Below are positions 42,628 through 52,144 of a stretch of 64,000 nucleotides of DNA, piece after piece. The position numbers and the translations under genes are program-made. Source of the stretch: an uncultured Bradyrhizobium sp. (GTDB taxonomy: Bacteria > Pseudomonadota > Alphaproteobacteria > Rhizobiales > Xanthobacteraceae); contig NZ_CANSMR010000017.1 of assembly GCF_947648125.1 (NCBI RefSeq), positions 1 to 64,000 of the forward strand. The letters are read 5' to 3'. The stretch's first letter is position 1. Every line of letters starts with the position of its first letter. The notes beneath the pieces were generated by a model. The model had not been told where the DNA came from. It made no database searches and was given only the letters and a program-made list of their open reading frames with translations.

Positions 42628-43827
42628 TCAGAACATCAGATTGTCCTTCACCAGCACCCAGCGGCCGCTCTTGACCTGCTGCACCTGGGTGATGGTGTTG
42701 GCGAGATGATCAGTCTTGGAGAACTTGGTCGGCGGCGAGCTGAAGATGTCGAGGAACTTGTCGCCTGACTCCAGCGCGTCCAGCATCTTCTGGCCGGTGA
42801 GGTCCTTGCCCGCCTTCTGCGCGTAGAAGGCGAAGGTCATCACCGCGTTGTAGCCGATGATCGCCTGCGTGTTGGCCTCGCTGTTGAACATCTTCTTGTA
42901 GTTGACCAGCCAGTCCTTCACCTTGCCCTTGGCCGTATCCTCGTAGGGAATCTCGAAGCCCGACGCTGCGTAGAGGCCCTCGACCGCTTCCTTGCCGAGC
43001 GCCGGCACTTCGAGCACGTTGGTCGGGGTGGCGCCGAGGAAGGTCACGTCCCAGCCGAGCTTCTTCGCCTCGTTCATCGCGCCGATGGTCTCGCGGATCA
43101 CGGTGCCGAGCACGACGAGATCGCAGCCGTCGGACTTCATCTTGGCGACCTGCGCCGAGAAGTCGGAGGCGCCGCGCTTGTAGCTCGTGACCGAGGCCGG
43201 CTGCACCTTCATCGCGCCGAGCTGCTGGGTGAAGCCGTCGAGCACGTTCTTACCGTACTCGTCGTCCTGGTGCATGATGCAGGGCTTCTTGAAGTTCTTC
43301 CACTCCATCATGTATTTGATCGCGGCGCGCGTGCTCTCGACATAGGGCAGCAGGTTGTTGAACTTCAGCCGCTCCTGCGGCTTGGCGGGATCGAACTTGA
43401 AGGTGAATTCGGCGGCGGTCAGCGGGAACAGCTGCAGCACGCCGGCGTCGAACAGGATGTCCTGCGCGGCGAGCACGGTCGGCGAGCCCATCGGGCCGAT
43501 CATCGCGAAGACCTTGTCGCGCTCGACCATTTTCTGCGAAGCCAGCACGGCCTTCTTCGGGTCGTAACCATTGTCCTCCAGGATCATCTTAATCTTGCGG
43601 CCGTTGATGCCGCCGCCAGCGTTGATCTCCTCAACCGCCATCTTCATGCCGTTGGATACCGGAACGCCCCAGACCTTGATCGGGCCGGACAAATCCTGAT
43701 GCGTTCCGATCACGATCTCGGTCGGCGAGATGCCTTCATTGGTGACCTTGGTCTGGGCTGCGGCCGGCAGACAGGTCAGCGCCAGCGCGCTCACCGCAAG
43801 GCCCAGCGCCTTCAGCGATTTCGACAT
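42628..43827 (-). CDS. Branched-chain amino acid-type ABC substrate-binding protein
   Basis: A 399-residue periplasmic binding protein of the Leu/Ile/Val family. It has a signal peptide (MSKSLKALGLAVSALALTCLPAAAQ) followed by EIVIGTHQDLSGPIKVWGVPVSNGMKMAVEEINAGGGINGRKI. AAGGAGGAG precedes the ATG. It is the last gene of a leftward livH-livM-livG-livF-acyl-CoA synthetase series, so the ligand is probably an aromatic or aliphatic acid that is turned into a CoA ester after import, and not necessarily an amino acid. Confidence 0.88.
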   Translation of the reverse strand: MSKSLKALGLAVSALALTCLPAAAQTKVTNEGISPTEIVIGTHQDLSGPIKVWGVPVSNGMKMAVEEINAGGGINGRKIKMILEDNGYDPKKAVLASQKMVERDKVFAMIGPMGSPTVLAAQDILFDAGVLQLFPLTAAEFTFKFDPAKPQERLKFNNLLPYVESTRAAIKYMMEWKNFKKPCIMHQDDEYGKNVLDGFTQQLGAMKVQPASVTSYKRGASDFSAQVAKMKSDGCDLVVLGTVIRETIGAMNEAKKLGWDVTFLGATPTNVLEVPALGKEAVEGLYAASGFEIPYEDTAKGKVKDWLVNYKKMFNSEANTQAIIGYNAVMTFAFYAQKAGKDLTGQKMLDALESGDKFLDIFSSPPTKFSKTDHLANTITQVQQVKSGRWVLVKDNLMF

Positions 43828-43905
43828 TGCAGTCTCCTCCTTACATGGCCCATGTTGAGCGAAGGGTCGGGCCTGCTCGCTCCTTCGCCAATTCCCTCTC
43901 CCCGG

Positions 43906-45744
43906 CTAGGCCACCGCGCGTTCGCCATACATGGCGTCGATCTCGGCCGCGTAGCGCTTGTTCACAAAACTGCGTTTCAGCTTCATGGTCGGCGTCAGCT
44001 CCTCGTCCTCCGGCGTGAGCTGGCGCTCGATCAGGTAGAATTTCTTGATGGTCTCGACGCGCGCGAACTTTGCGTTGACCGCCTCGACCTCGCGATGGAT
44101 CAGGTCCTGGATCTCGCGGGCACGGCACAGGCTCGCGTAGTTGGTGAAGGGGATGTCCTGGTCCTGGGCGTATTTCTCGACATTCTCCTGATCGATCATG
44201 ATCAGGCAGGTGAGATACGGCCGCTTGTCGCCGATCACGACCGCATCGGAGACGTAGGGCGAGAATTTCAGCTGGTTCTCGATCTCGGACGGCGTGATGT
44301 TCTTGCCGCCGGAGGTGATGATGATGTCCTTCATCCGGTCGGTGATCTTCACATAGCCTTCATTGTCGATGGCGCCGACGTCGCCGGTGTGCAGCCAGCC
44401 TTTCGCGTCGATCGTCTCGGCGGTCTTCTCCGGCTGGTTGAGATAGCCCATGAACAGGAAGTCGCCCTTGATCAGGATCTCGCCCTTCGGGCAAATCATC
44501 ACCTCGCCCCAGGGCGCGGCCTTGCCGACCGAACCAAGCTTGATGCGGTCCGCCGGCATCATGGTCGCGACGCCGCAATTCTCGGTCTGGCCGTAGACCT
44601 CGCGCATGTCGATGCCGAGCGCGAGATACCAGCGGATCAGATCCGGCGAGATCGGCGCCGCGCCTGTGAGTGCGATCCGGCAGCGGTCGAGCCCGAGCAT
44701 GCGTCGGATGTTGCGGAACACCAGCCAGTAGGCGGCGCGGTTGGCGAGCCGCAGCGATAGCGGCGGCGTCTCGCCCTCCAGCCGGCATTCGGTCATCCTG
44801 TTGCCGATCGCAAGCGCCCGGGCATACATCCAGTTCTGGAACGGGGTCGCGTCCTTCAGCGCGATGGTGATGCCGGAATAGAACTTCTCCCAGATCCTGG
44901 GCACCGCGAGGAACGCGGTCGGCTGCACCTCGCGCAGATTGTCCGGCACCGTCTCAGGGCTCTCGGCGAAATTCATCACCGAGCCCAGCGCGAGCGAGAT
45001 GTAGTAGCCGCCGACCCGCTCGGCGACATGGCAGAGCGGCAGGAACACCAGCCGCTCCTCGCTGTCGGTCGAGGGATAGAGATCGTTGGCGTGGCGCATC
45101 TGATGCGTGACGCTGCGGTTGGAGTGCATCGCGCCCTTGGGCGGGCCCGTAGTGCCTGACGTATAGACCAGGATCGCGAGGTCGGAGGCGGTACGGCTGC
45201 CGGTCATTTCATCCCACAAGGCATCCTTGCCCTGCGCATGATTGCGGCCGAGCGCCGTGAACTCGGCGAGCGACAGCACCATGGGATCGGAGAAGCCGGA
45301 GAGGCCTTCCATATCGAACACGACGATCTTTTCCAGCGTCGGACAGCGCGACCGGCAGGTCAGCACCTTGTCGAGTTGCTCCTCGTCCTCGACGAACATC
45401 ACCCGCGTCTGGGAATCATTGACGAGGTATTCGACCTGCGCCGCCGAATCGGTCGGATAGATGCCGGAGGAGACGCCGCCGGCGCACAGGATGCCCATGT
45501 CGGCATAGACCCATTCTGGCACCGCGTTGGCGATGATCGAGGCGACGTCGCCGGGGCGGAAGCCGGTTGCATGCAGGCCGAAGGCGATGTCCTTGGATAT
45601 CTGCAGCCATTCGCGCCAGCTGGTCGGTTGCCAGATGCCGAACTTCTTTTCGCGGATCGCGGGCCTGTCGCCACGCGTTTGAACCGCGAGCAGAAAGCTC
45701 CTCGCGATCGTGTCGGCAACCGTCAGCACCGCTGGTCCTGCCAT
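43906..45744 (-). CDS. AMP-binding long-chain-type acyl-CoA synthetase
   Basis: A 612-residue adenylate-forming ligase. The AMP-binding motif is ILVYTSGTTGPPKGAMHSN; later motifs are EVYGQTENCG, GWLHTGDVGAIDNEGYVKITDRMKDIIITSGGKN and the C-terminal catalytic Lys region PTMKLKR. It activates a carboxylic acid to its CoA thioester. GGAGGGAGCGCGC precedes ATG 45744; the frame opens ten codons earlier. Placement between livF and the binding-protein gene suggests it acts on the imported acid. Confidence 0.9.
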   Translation of the reverse strand: MAGPAVLTVADTIARSFLLAVQTRGDRPAIREKKFGIWQPTSWREWLQISKDIAFGLHATGFRPGDVASIIANAVPEWVYADMGILCAGGVSSGIYPTDSAAQVEYLVNDSQTRVMFVEDEEQLDKVLTCRSRCPTLEKIVVFDMEGLSGFSDPMVLSLAEFTALGRNHAQGKDALWDEMTGSRTASDLAILVYTSGTTGPPKGAMHSNRSVTHQMRHANDLYPSTDSEERLVFLPLCHVAERVGGYYISLALGSVMNFAESPETVPDNLREVQPTAFLAVPRIWEKFYSGITIALKDATPFQNWMYARALAIGNRMTECRLEGETPPLSLRLANRAAYWLVFRNIRRMLGLDRCRIALTGAAPISPDLIRWYLALGIDMREVYGQTENCGVATMMPADRIKLGSVGKAAPWGEVMICPKGEILIKGDFLFMGYLNQPEKTAETIDAKGWLHTGDVGAIDNEGYVKITDRMKDIIITSGGKNITPSEIENQLKFSPYVSDAVVIGDKRPYLTCLIMIDQENVEKYAQDQDIPFTNYASLCRAREIQDLIHREVEAVNAKFARVETIKKFYLIERQLTPEDEELTPTMKLKRSFVNKRYAAEIDAMYGERAVA

Positions 45745-45919
45745 GCGCGCTCCCTCCTCTGCCGCTTGCCTCACCCGCCGGCTCGAATGCCGGTCTTGTT
45801 CGCGAAGCAGGCCTGAAATCTAGCTCCAACTCGCTCTCAGCGCCAAACCTTCCTCGGCCAACTTTAGTCGACGCCAACCTTCGTCGGCGCCGGCCTTTCC
45901 GCTCAACGCCGGATCTTCC

Positions 45920-46699
45920 TCAACGCCACGTCTTCTTCTTCTTCCAGCGCCGCTCGCCCCGCGCGCCGGCTTCCTTGGCGCCGAGGTAGAACTCCTGGAT
46001 ATCGGGTGAATTCAACAGCCGCTCGCAGGTGTCGTTCATGACGACGCGGCCGATCTCCAGCACATAGCCATAGTGCGCCGTCTCCAGCGCGATCTTGGCA
46101 TTTTGCTCGACCAGCAGGATCGACATGCCCTGCTCCTCATTGACGCGGCGGATGATGGTGAAGATCTCCTTCACCAGGATCGGCGACAGCCCAAGCGACG
46201 GCTCGTCCAGCAGCAGCAGCGTTGGCCGGTTCATCAGCGCACGCCCGATCGCAAGCATCTGCTGCTCGCCGCCCGAAAGCTGTCCGGCCGGCTGGCCGAG
46301 CCGCTCCTTCAGCCGTGGAAAATAGCCGTAGACGCGTTCGAGGTCCTGCGCCACACCGTCGCGGTCCTTGCGCAGATAGGCACCCATCATCAGGTTCTCG
46401 CGCACCGACAGGAACGGAAACACCTCGCGTCCTTCCGGCACGTGGCTGAGCCCGAGCCGCACGATCCGGTCGGCCTCCATGCGCTGGATCGGCTTGCCGA
46501 GGAATTCGATCGAGCCCTTCTGTGGATCGAGGATGCCGGAGATCGTCTTTAGCACCGTGGTCTTGCCGGCGCCGTTGGCGCCGAGCAGCGTCACGATCTG
46601 GCCGCGCGGGACCTCGAGGCTGATGCCGCGGATCGCCATGATCGGCCCGTAATAGCTCTCGATGTTGGAGAGTTTCAGGATGATGTCTGCTGCGCTCAT
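45920..46699 (-). CDS. livF: Branched-chain-type ABC transporter ATPase LivF
   Basis: A 259-residue ATPase: Walker A LLGANGAGKTTVLKTI, signature LSGGEQQMLAIGRAL, Walker B LLLLDEPSLGLSP. LivF-type proteins end shortly after the conserved region; this one carries a basic tail (RGERRWKKKKTWR). ATG 46699 is chosen; the frame extends into livG. It works with LivG as the ATPase pair of the importer. Confidence 0.9.
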   Translation of the reverse strand: MSAADIILKLSNIESYYGPIMAIRGISLEVPRGQIVTLLGANGAGKTTVLKTISGILDPQKGSIEFLGKPIQRMEADRIVRLGLSHVPEGREVFPFLSVRENLMMGAYLRKDRDGVAQDLERVYGYFPRLKERLGQPAGQLSGGEQQMLAIGRALMNRPTLLLLDEPSLGLSPILVKEIFTIIRRVNEEQGMSILLVEQNAKIALETAHYGYVLEIGRVVMNDTCERLLNSPDIQEFYLGAKEAGARGERRWKKKKTWR

Positions 46700-46709
46700 G
46701 GCATCATCC

Positions 46710-47468
46710 TCATGCGCCGAGATACGCTGCGACGACGTCGGGATGGTGCTGCACCTCGGACGGCGAGCCCATCGCCAGCACACGGCCGTAGTTCAGCGCG
46801 ATGACGCGGTCGGAGACGCGGTTGACCAGCGTCATGTCGTGCTCGACCATCAAGACCGTGATGCCGAGCTCGCTCTTCATGTCGCGGATCCAGAACGACA
46901 TGTCGTCGGTTTCCTCGACATTGAGGCCGGATGACGGTTCGTCGAGCAGGATCAGCTTCGGCTCCGAGCACAGCGCCCGCGCCAACTCGATCACCTTGCG
47001 CACGCCGTAGGGCAGCCCCGAGATCAACTTGTCGCGGTAGGGCTCGAGGTCGAGGAATTCGATCACCTGCTCGACCCGGCGGCGATGCGCCTTCTCGCCG
47101 GCTCGGACGCTCGGCAGGAACAGGAGCTCCTGCCAGAGCTGGGTGGTGGAATGGCGATGCCGGCCGACCAGCAGATTGCTCAGCACGGTCGCATTCTCGA
47201 ACAGCTCGATGTTCTGGAAGGTGCGCGCGATGCCGAGTTTGGCGATGTCGTACGCCGGCTGCTGGGTGATGTCCTGATCCTCGAAGAAGATCTTGCCCGA
47301 GGTCGGCGGATAGATGCGCGAGATCAGGTTGAAGATCGAGCTCTTGCCGGCGCCATTGGGCCCGATGATCGAGAGGATCTCGCCCTTCTCGACCGCGAAG
47401 CTGACCGCATCGACCGCCTTGAGGCCGCCGAAGTGCAGGGACAGGTTCTCGGCGCGGAAATAGCTCAT
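46710..47468 (-). CDS. livG: Branched-chain-type ABC transporter ATPase LivG
   Basis: A 252-residue ATPase with Walker A IIGPNGAGKSSIFNLI, the LivG-type insertion GIARTFQNIELFENATVLSNLLVGRH, Walker B LILLDEPSSGLN and the switch His in MVEHDM. The usual signature LSGGQ is replaced by ISGLPYGVRKVIELARAL, as in many LivG proteins. It overlaps livM by 4 bases and is followed by livF after 10 bases. Confidence 0.9.
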   Translation of the reverse strand: MSYFRAENLSLHFGGLKAVDAVSFAVEKGEILSIIGPNGAGKSSIFNLISRIYPPTSGKIFFEDQDITQQPAYDIAKLGIARTFQNIELFENATVLSNLLVGRHRHSTTQLWQELLFLPSVRAGEKAHRRRVEQVIEFLDLEPYRDKLISGLPYGVRKVIELARALCSEPKLILLDEPSSGLNVEETDDMSFWIRDMKSELGITVLMVEHDMTLVNRVSDRVIALNYGRVLAMGSPSEVQHHPDVVAAYLGA

Positions 47469-48616
47469 CGGTTCCGCTCCGATTTCACGTAGATCTTCTG
47501 CCGCTTGAAGGTCGCGCGCTTGTAGAGCGGAAACAGCTGGAAGAAGAGCTTGATCTTGAGCCAGCGGCCATAGAGCCCCAAGGGTTCGAACAGTACGAAC
47601 ACCACGATGATGATGCCGTAGATCGCGCCCTTCAGCCCGTTGGCGGAGGCAATCGCTGCGACCGCATCCTGGATGTGGCCTGCGCGTTCCGTGCCGGCGC
47701 CCAGCGTGGCCGCGACGCCGCCGATCACGCCGGGCATGTCGTCCTTCAGATAGGTCAGGAACGGATCGATCATGACCAGGAAGATCGCGCCCAGCACCGC
47801 GCCATGCAGGCTGAAGGTGCCGCCGATCAGGATCACGATGATGAACTCGATCGAGAGCTGCAGAGTGAACATCTCGGGTGAGATGAAGGACAGCTTGTGG
47901 GCGAACAGCACGCCGGCAAAGCCCGTGATCGCCGCCGAGATCGCGAACGACTTCACCTTGTAGAGCGCGACATTGATGCCCATGCTGCGCGCCGCGGTCT
48001 CGCTGTCGCGGATCGCGACAAAGGCGCGCCCGGTCGGCGAGCGCAGCAGATTGAGCGTGCCGACGATGGTCAGCACCAGCACCGCAAGGCAGAGATAGTA
48101 GAAGGTCGGGCCGTCGCGCGACACCGTGGTGCCGAGCAGCTGAATGGTCTTGACCCGCATGCCCTCGTTGCCGTGGGTCACGCTTTCCCAGCGCGCCAGG
48201 ATTTCCTCGACGATGAAGGCAAACGAGATCGTCGCGATCACCAGATAGATGCCCTGCAGCCGCAGCGCCGGAAATCCGACCAGCGCGCCGACCACGCCGG
48301 TCAATAGCCCCGCGGCGAGAAAATAGACCGGGAACGGCACGTTGAATTGCTGCAGATAGGCCGCGGTGTAGGCGCCGATCGCCAGAAACGCGGCATGGCC
48401 GAGCGAGGCCTGTCCGGTGAAGCCGGTCAGGATCAACAGCCCGACGCCGACGGTCGCATAGATGCAGACGAAGACGAGCTGGCTCATCAGATAGCTCGAG
48501 AGCAGGTAGGGCGCGATCAGCAGCACCGCCAGCAGCAGGCCGTAGGAATAGATATAGCCGGAATGCGGGAACAGCCTGATGTCGTCTTCATAGTCGGTCT
48601 TGAAGAGAAACCGCAT
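47465..48616 (-). CDS. livM: Branched-chain-type ABC transporter permease LivM
   Basis: A 383-residue inner-membrane permease with eight or more hydrophobic segments. It shows the LivM core GLLILTGFTGQASLGHAAFLAIGAYTAAYL and the SETAARSMGINVALYKVKSFAISAAITGFAGVLFA segment that contacts the ATPases. A basic C-terminal tail (KIKLFFQLFPLYKRATFKRQK) extends beyond the usual end. GAGGAG precedes the ATG, which follows livH by 10 bases. Confidence 0.9.
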   Translation of the reverse strand: MRFLFKTDYEDDIRLFPHSGYIYSYGLLLAVLLIAPYLLSSYLMSQLVFVCIYATVGVGLLILTGFTGQASLGHAAFLAIGAYTAAYLQQFNVPFPVYFLAAGLLTGVVGALVGFPALRLQGIYLVIATISFAFIVEEILARWESVTHGNEGMRVKTIQLLGTTVSRDGPTFYYLCLAVLVLTIVGTLNLLRSPTGRAFVAIRDSETAARSMGINVALYKVKSFAISAAITGFAGVLFAHKLSFISPEMFTLQLSIEFIIVILIGGTFSLHGAVLGAIFLVMIDPFLTYLKDDMPGVIGGVAATLGAGTERAGHIQDAVAAIASANGLKGAIYGIIIVVFVLFEPLGLYGRWLKIKLFFQLFPLYKRATFKRQKIYVKSERNR

Positions 48617-48626
48617 GTGTTACTCC

Positions 48627-49502
48627 TCAAACCTTCTTGCGGACGTGAAGGCCGAACAGGCCCTCGGGCTTGAGCAGCAGCACCGCGAGCAGAACGATGT
48701 AGGGCGCGACGTCCTTCCATCCCTGCGGCAGGTAGAAGCCGGCCATACTCTCGATCACGCCGATCAGGACGCCGCCGACCACCGCACCCGGGATCGAGCC
48801 GAAGCCGCCGAGCACCGCGGCCGGAAACGCCTTCAGCCCCAGCACCAGGCCGACATTGGAATGGATGAAGGTGATCGGCGCCAGCAGCACGCCGGCGCAG
48901 GTCGCCACCGCCGCCGAGATCGCCCAGACGATCGAGACCACGCGCTTGACGGGGATGCCCATGTAATAGGCAGCCAGCATGTTCTCGGAGCTAGCGCGCA
49001 TCGCGGTGCCGAGCGTGGTGCGGTTGAAGAACAGGTAAAGTAGCGCGCACAGGATGATGGTCGCCGCGATCACCGACAATTTGTCATAGGCGAGCACCAG
49101 GCTGCCGATCCTCAGGACGCCCTCGCTGAACGGCGTCTCGATCTTGAAGTCGTCGGTGCCCCAGATCATGCCGGCGACCGAGCGCAGGAAATAGCCTAGC
49201 CCGATCGTCGCCATGATGATGGAGAACTGCGGATAGCCGAGGATCGGCCGCACCACGAGCCGCTCGGCCAGCATGCCGAACAGCGCCATGCAGATCACCG
49301 CGCCGGCAAAGCCGACCCAGTAGTTCAGTCCGAGCATGCCGATGAAGGTGAAGGCGAAAAAACCGCCCAGCATCATCAAATCGCCTTGCGCGAAATTGAC
49401 GACCTCGGTTGCTTTGTAGACCAGCACGAAGCCGAGCGCGATCAGGCCGTAAACGCAGCCGAGCGCGACGCCGCTGACGAGCTGCTGAACAAAGTCCAGC
49501 AT
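48627..49502 (-). CDS. livH: Branched-chain-type ABC transporter permease LivH
   Basis: A 291-residue permease with eight hydrophobic segments. Motifs are GVALGCVYGLIALGFVLVYKATEVVNFAQGDLMMLGGF and the ATPase-contact loop MRASSENMLAAYYMGIPVKRVVSIVWAISAAVAT. It is the first gene of the leftward importer operon, with GGGAGGGAACG before the ATG. The promoter must lie in the 292 bases upstream, shared with the divergent ABC exporter genes. Confidence 0.9.
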   Translation of the reverse strand: MLDFVQQLVSGVALGCVYGLIALGFVLVYKATEVVNFAQGDLMMLGGFFAFTFIGMLGLNYWVGFAGAVICMALFGMLAERLVVRPILGYPQFSIIMATIGLGYFLRSVAGMIWGTDDFKIETPFSEGVLRIGSLVLAYDKLSVIAATIILCALLYLFFNRTTLGTAMRASSENMLAAYYMGIPVKRVVSIVWAISAAVATCAGVLLAPITFIHSNVGLVLGLKAFPAAVLGGFGSIPGAVVGGVLIGVIESMAGFYLPQGWKDVAPYIVLLAVLLLKPEGLFGLHVRKKV

Positions 49503-49794
49503 CGTTCCCTCCCCGATGCCCGGCGATTCTTCCCGATCGCTCGTTGCATCCCGCCTTCGCGCCCTTGTGTCGGAAGCGCTGAAAGCTGCCTATGTCCGCC
49601 CCGATTGAGCCAAAAGGCCCGATCCCTGTCAACAAACCGCTGATCCGGCTATATCATCACATTTGCGGAGATATGCCGCAGCACGGACTAATACGGATAT
49701 CGCGGTCGATTTGCCCCGTGCGATTCACTGCACCGAAACAGTTTTTGTCCAAGCTTGCGCAACCGACGAGCGAACTCCCGGATCGCCACGCACC
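49503..49794. other. Divergent intergenic region, no gene seen
   Basis: These 292 bases separate livH from the ABC exporter ATPase gene. The middle is AT-richer than its surroundings (GGCTATATCATCACATTTGC near 49650), as expected for promoters in both directions. No clear repeat, operator dyad or small gene was found. Confidence 0.5.
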
Positions 49795-50547
49795 ATGACT
49801 TCGCAACTGTCCGCACTCGCCGTGCGAAGGTTAACCAAGCGTTTTGACCGCCCGGCGGTCGACGCGCTCGATCTCACCGTCCGTGTCGGTGAATTCTATG
49901 CGCTGCTCGGGCCGAACGGCGCCGGCAAGACCACGACGCTGCGCATGGTGGCAGGGCTATTGCGGCCCGATGCCGGCTCGGTGTCGATCCTCGGCATCGA
50001 TGCGCTGGCCGATCCGGTCTCAGCCAAGCAGATCATGGCCTGGGTGTCCGACGAGCCGATGATCTACGACAAGCTGACGCCGCTGGAATATCTCGAATTC
50101 GTCGCCGGCCTGTGGGGCATCGATCCCCGCACGTCGGAGAAGTCGGCGCGCAATCTCCTGGTGTCGCTCGGGCTCGAGCCGCATCTCAACGAGCGCTGCG
50201 AGGGCTTCTCCAAGGGCATGCGCCAGAAGGTGGCGCTCGCCGGTGCGCTGGTGCACGATCCCCGCCTGATCATTCTCGATGAACCGCTGACCGGCCTCGA
50301 CGCGCTGTCGGCGCGTCACGTCAAGGGGCTGCTGCAGGAGCGCGTCCGCGCCGGCTGCACCGTGATCATGACCACTCACATTCTCGAGGTCGCTGAGCGC
50401 ATGGCCGACCGCATCGGCGTGATCGCGGCCGGCAGGCTGATCGCCGAGGGCACGCTGGCCGAGCTGCGCGAGCAGAACGGCCGCAACGACACCACCCTCG
50501 AGGACATGTTCATCGCGCTGGTCGATACCGAGGCGGCCGCCGCGTGA
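49795..50547 (+). CDS. ABC exporter ATPase subunit
   Basis: A 250-residue ATPase of the ABC-2 type: Walker A LLGPNGAGKTTTLRMVAG, signature FSKGMRQKVALAGAL, Walker B LIILDEPLTGLD and switch His in TTHILEV. It likely pumps out lipids, drugs or polysaccharide-like compounds with the membrane protein encoded next, whose GTG start overlaps its stop. The start ATG 49795 lacks a strong ribosome-binding site. Confidence 0.88.
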   Translation: MTSQLSALAVRRLTKRFDRPAVDALDLTVRVGEFYALLGPNGAGKTTTLRMVAGLLRPDAGSVSILGIDALADPVSAKQIMAWVSDEPMIYDKLTPLEYLEFVAGLWGIDPRTSEKSARNLLVSLGLEPHLNERCEGFSKGMRQKVALAGALVHDPRLIILDEPLTGLDALSARHVKGLLQERVRAGCTVIMTTHILEVAERMADRIGVIAAGRLIAEGTLAELREQNGRNDTTLEDMFIALVDTEAAAA

Positions 50548-52061
50548 GCTCGACCGCCCATCTTACCTGGTTCGCCCGTCACGAATTCCGCCTGGCGTGG
50601 CGCGAATGGCTGGCGATGATGACCGGCGGCCGGCGCCGGCGCAATCGCGCCGTGATCGGCCTGCTGATCTTCGCGGCGATCCTGCATCTGCCGGCCTATG
50701 CCGTGGTCGCCCGCTATGTCGACCTGCGGTTTCCGCTCGATCCGTCCTCGCTGATCGTGCTGACCGCGACGATCTTCCTGGCCTGGGCGCTGATGCTCTC
50801 GCAGGCGATCGAGTCGGTGACGCGCGTGTTCTACGCCCGCGCCGATCTCGACCTGATCATGTCGTCGCCAGCGAAGCTCACCAACATCTTCTCGATCCGG
50901 ATCGCCGCGATCGCGCTGACGGTGAGCAGCATGGCGCTGCTGCTGTCGACGCCGTTCATCGACGTGCTCGTGTACCTCGGCGGTGCGCGCTGGCTTGCCG
51001 GCTTCGGCGTCGTGCTTGCGATCGGGCTGTCGGCGGCGGCCGCGGCGATCGCCGTCACCGCGTTGCTGTTTCGCCTGATCGGGCCGGGCCGGACCCGGCT
51101 GGTGGCACAGATCGTCTCCGCCGTCATCGGCGCCGGCTTCGTCATCGCGCTGCAGGTCGTCGCCGTGCTGTCCTACGGCACGCTGTCGCGCTTTGCCTTT
51201 CTGACCTCGGAGACCGCGGCACGCATTGCCCCGGCCCCTGACAGCCTGCTCTGGTGGCCGGCCCGCGCATCGCTCGGCGATTTCGAGATCATGATGCTGC
51301 TGCTCGCCACAGCGCTCGTGCTGCTCGGCGTCGTGATGGCAGTGTTCGCGCCACGGTTTGCCGACACGGTCGCACGCGTCGCCGCCAATCCGGCGACGGT
51401 CACGCAAGGACGCGCCCGCGCGTTCCGGACCGGCTCGCGGCAGCAGGCGCTGCGGCGCAAAGAATTTTTGCTGCTGCGCCGCGATCCGTGGCTGCTGTCG
51501 CAGAGCCTGATGCAGATGCTCTATCTGCTGCCGCCGGCGCTGATGCTGTGGCGAAGCTTCTCCGGGACGTCGACCGCAATCGTGCTGATCACGCCTGTCA
51601 TCGTGATGGCCGCAGGCCAGCTCGCCGGCGGCCTCGCCTGGCTGACCATCTCGGGGGAGGATGCGCCCGATCTGGTGGCAACCGCGCCGCTGCCGCCGTC
51701 GCGCGTGACCCGCGCCAAGGTCGAGGTCGTGCTGATCGCGATCGCCACGGTTTTCGCGCCGCTGGTGGCCGCGCTGGCGTTCGCCTCACCAGGGCAGGCT
51801 GCCGTGACGGCGATCGCGATCATCATTGCGACCGCATCCGCCGCAGCGGTCCAGCTCTGGTTCCGCGCGCAGGCCAAGCGCAGCCAGTTCCGCCGGCGCC
51901 AGACCTCCTCCCGCATCGCCACCTTCGCGGAAGCCTTCTCCTCGATCGGCTGGGCCGCAACCGCAGCGTTGGCCCTGACGATCCCGGCGGCCGCGCTCGT
52001 CAGCGGCATGCTGACGCTGCTGACGCTCGCCACCGCCTGGAAGATCAGCCCGCGGCGCTAA
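50544..52061 (+). CDS. ABC exporter membrane subunit, 505 aa
   Basis: A 505-residue membrane protein with about 11-12 hydrophobic segments, larger than a typical six-helix ABC-2 permease, so it may hold two permease halves in one chain. The middle has a cytoplasmic basic stretch (RARAFRTGSRQQALRRKEFLLLRRDPWLL). GTG 50544 overlaps the ATPase stop by 4 bases, which couples the two. Substrate unknown. ABC-2 exporters of this size are seen in many alphaproteobacteria, but I cannot give it a named family. Confidence 0.82.
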   Translation: MSSTAHLTWFARHEFRLAWREWLAMMTGGRRRRNRAVIGLLIFAAILHLPAYAVVARYVDLRFPLDPSSLIVLTATIFLAWALMLSQAIESVTRVFYARADLDLIMSSPAKLTNIFSIRIAAIALTVSSMALLLSTPFIDVLVYLGGARWLAGFGVVLAIGLSAAAAAIAVTALLFRLIGPGRTRLVAQIVSAVIGAGFVIALQVVAVLSYGTLSRFAFLTSETAARIAPAPDSLLWWPARASLGDFEIMMLLLATALVLLGVVMAVFAPRFADTVARVAANPATVTQGRARAFRTGSRQQALRRKEFLLLRRDPWLLSQSLMQMLYLLPPALMLWRSFSGTSTAIVLITPVIVMAAGQLAGGLAWLTISGEDAPDLVATAPLPPSRVTRAKVEVVLIAIATVFAPLVAALAFASPGQAAVTAIAIIIATASAAAVQLWFRAQAKRSQFRRRQTSSRIATFAEAFSSIGWAATAALALTIPAAALVSGMLTLLTLATAWKISPRR

Positions 52062-52077
52062 AGCATGACGAGATCAG

Positions 52078-52121
52078 GTTGAGCTGGAACGGCGTCGATC
52101 ACCTCTCCCTTGGGAGAGGTG
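52078..52121. repeat. Truncated family B repeat
   Basis: GTTGAGCTGGAACGGCGTCG followed by ACCTCTCCCTTGGGAGAGGT, the left end of the family B element at 25016-25061, then ends. The short hairpin lies between convergent genes and could help termination. Confidence 0.7.
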
Positions 52122-52144
52122 AACCGAAACCGCGGTGAGCCGGT

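Noticed and set aside
45745-45919. Repetitive CGCCAACCTTCGTCGGCGCC-like stretch between livF and the acyl-CoA synthetase gene
   Set aside because: Units are degenerate and short, with no hairpin plus T run and no second location; considered low-complexity spacer.
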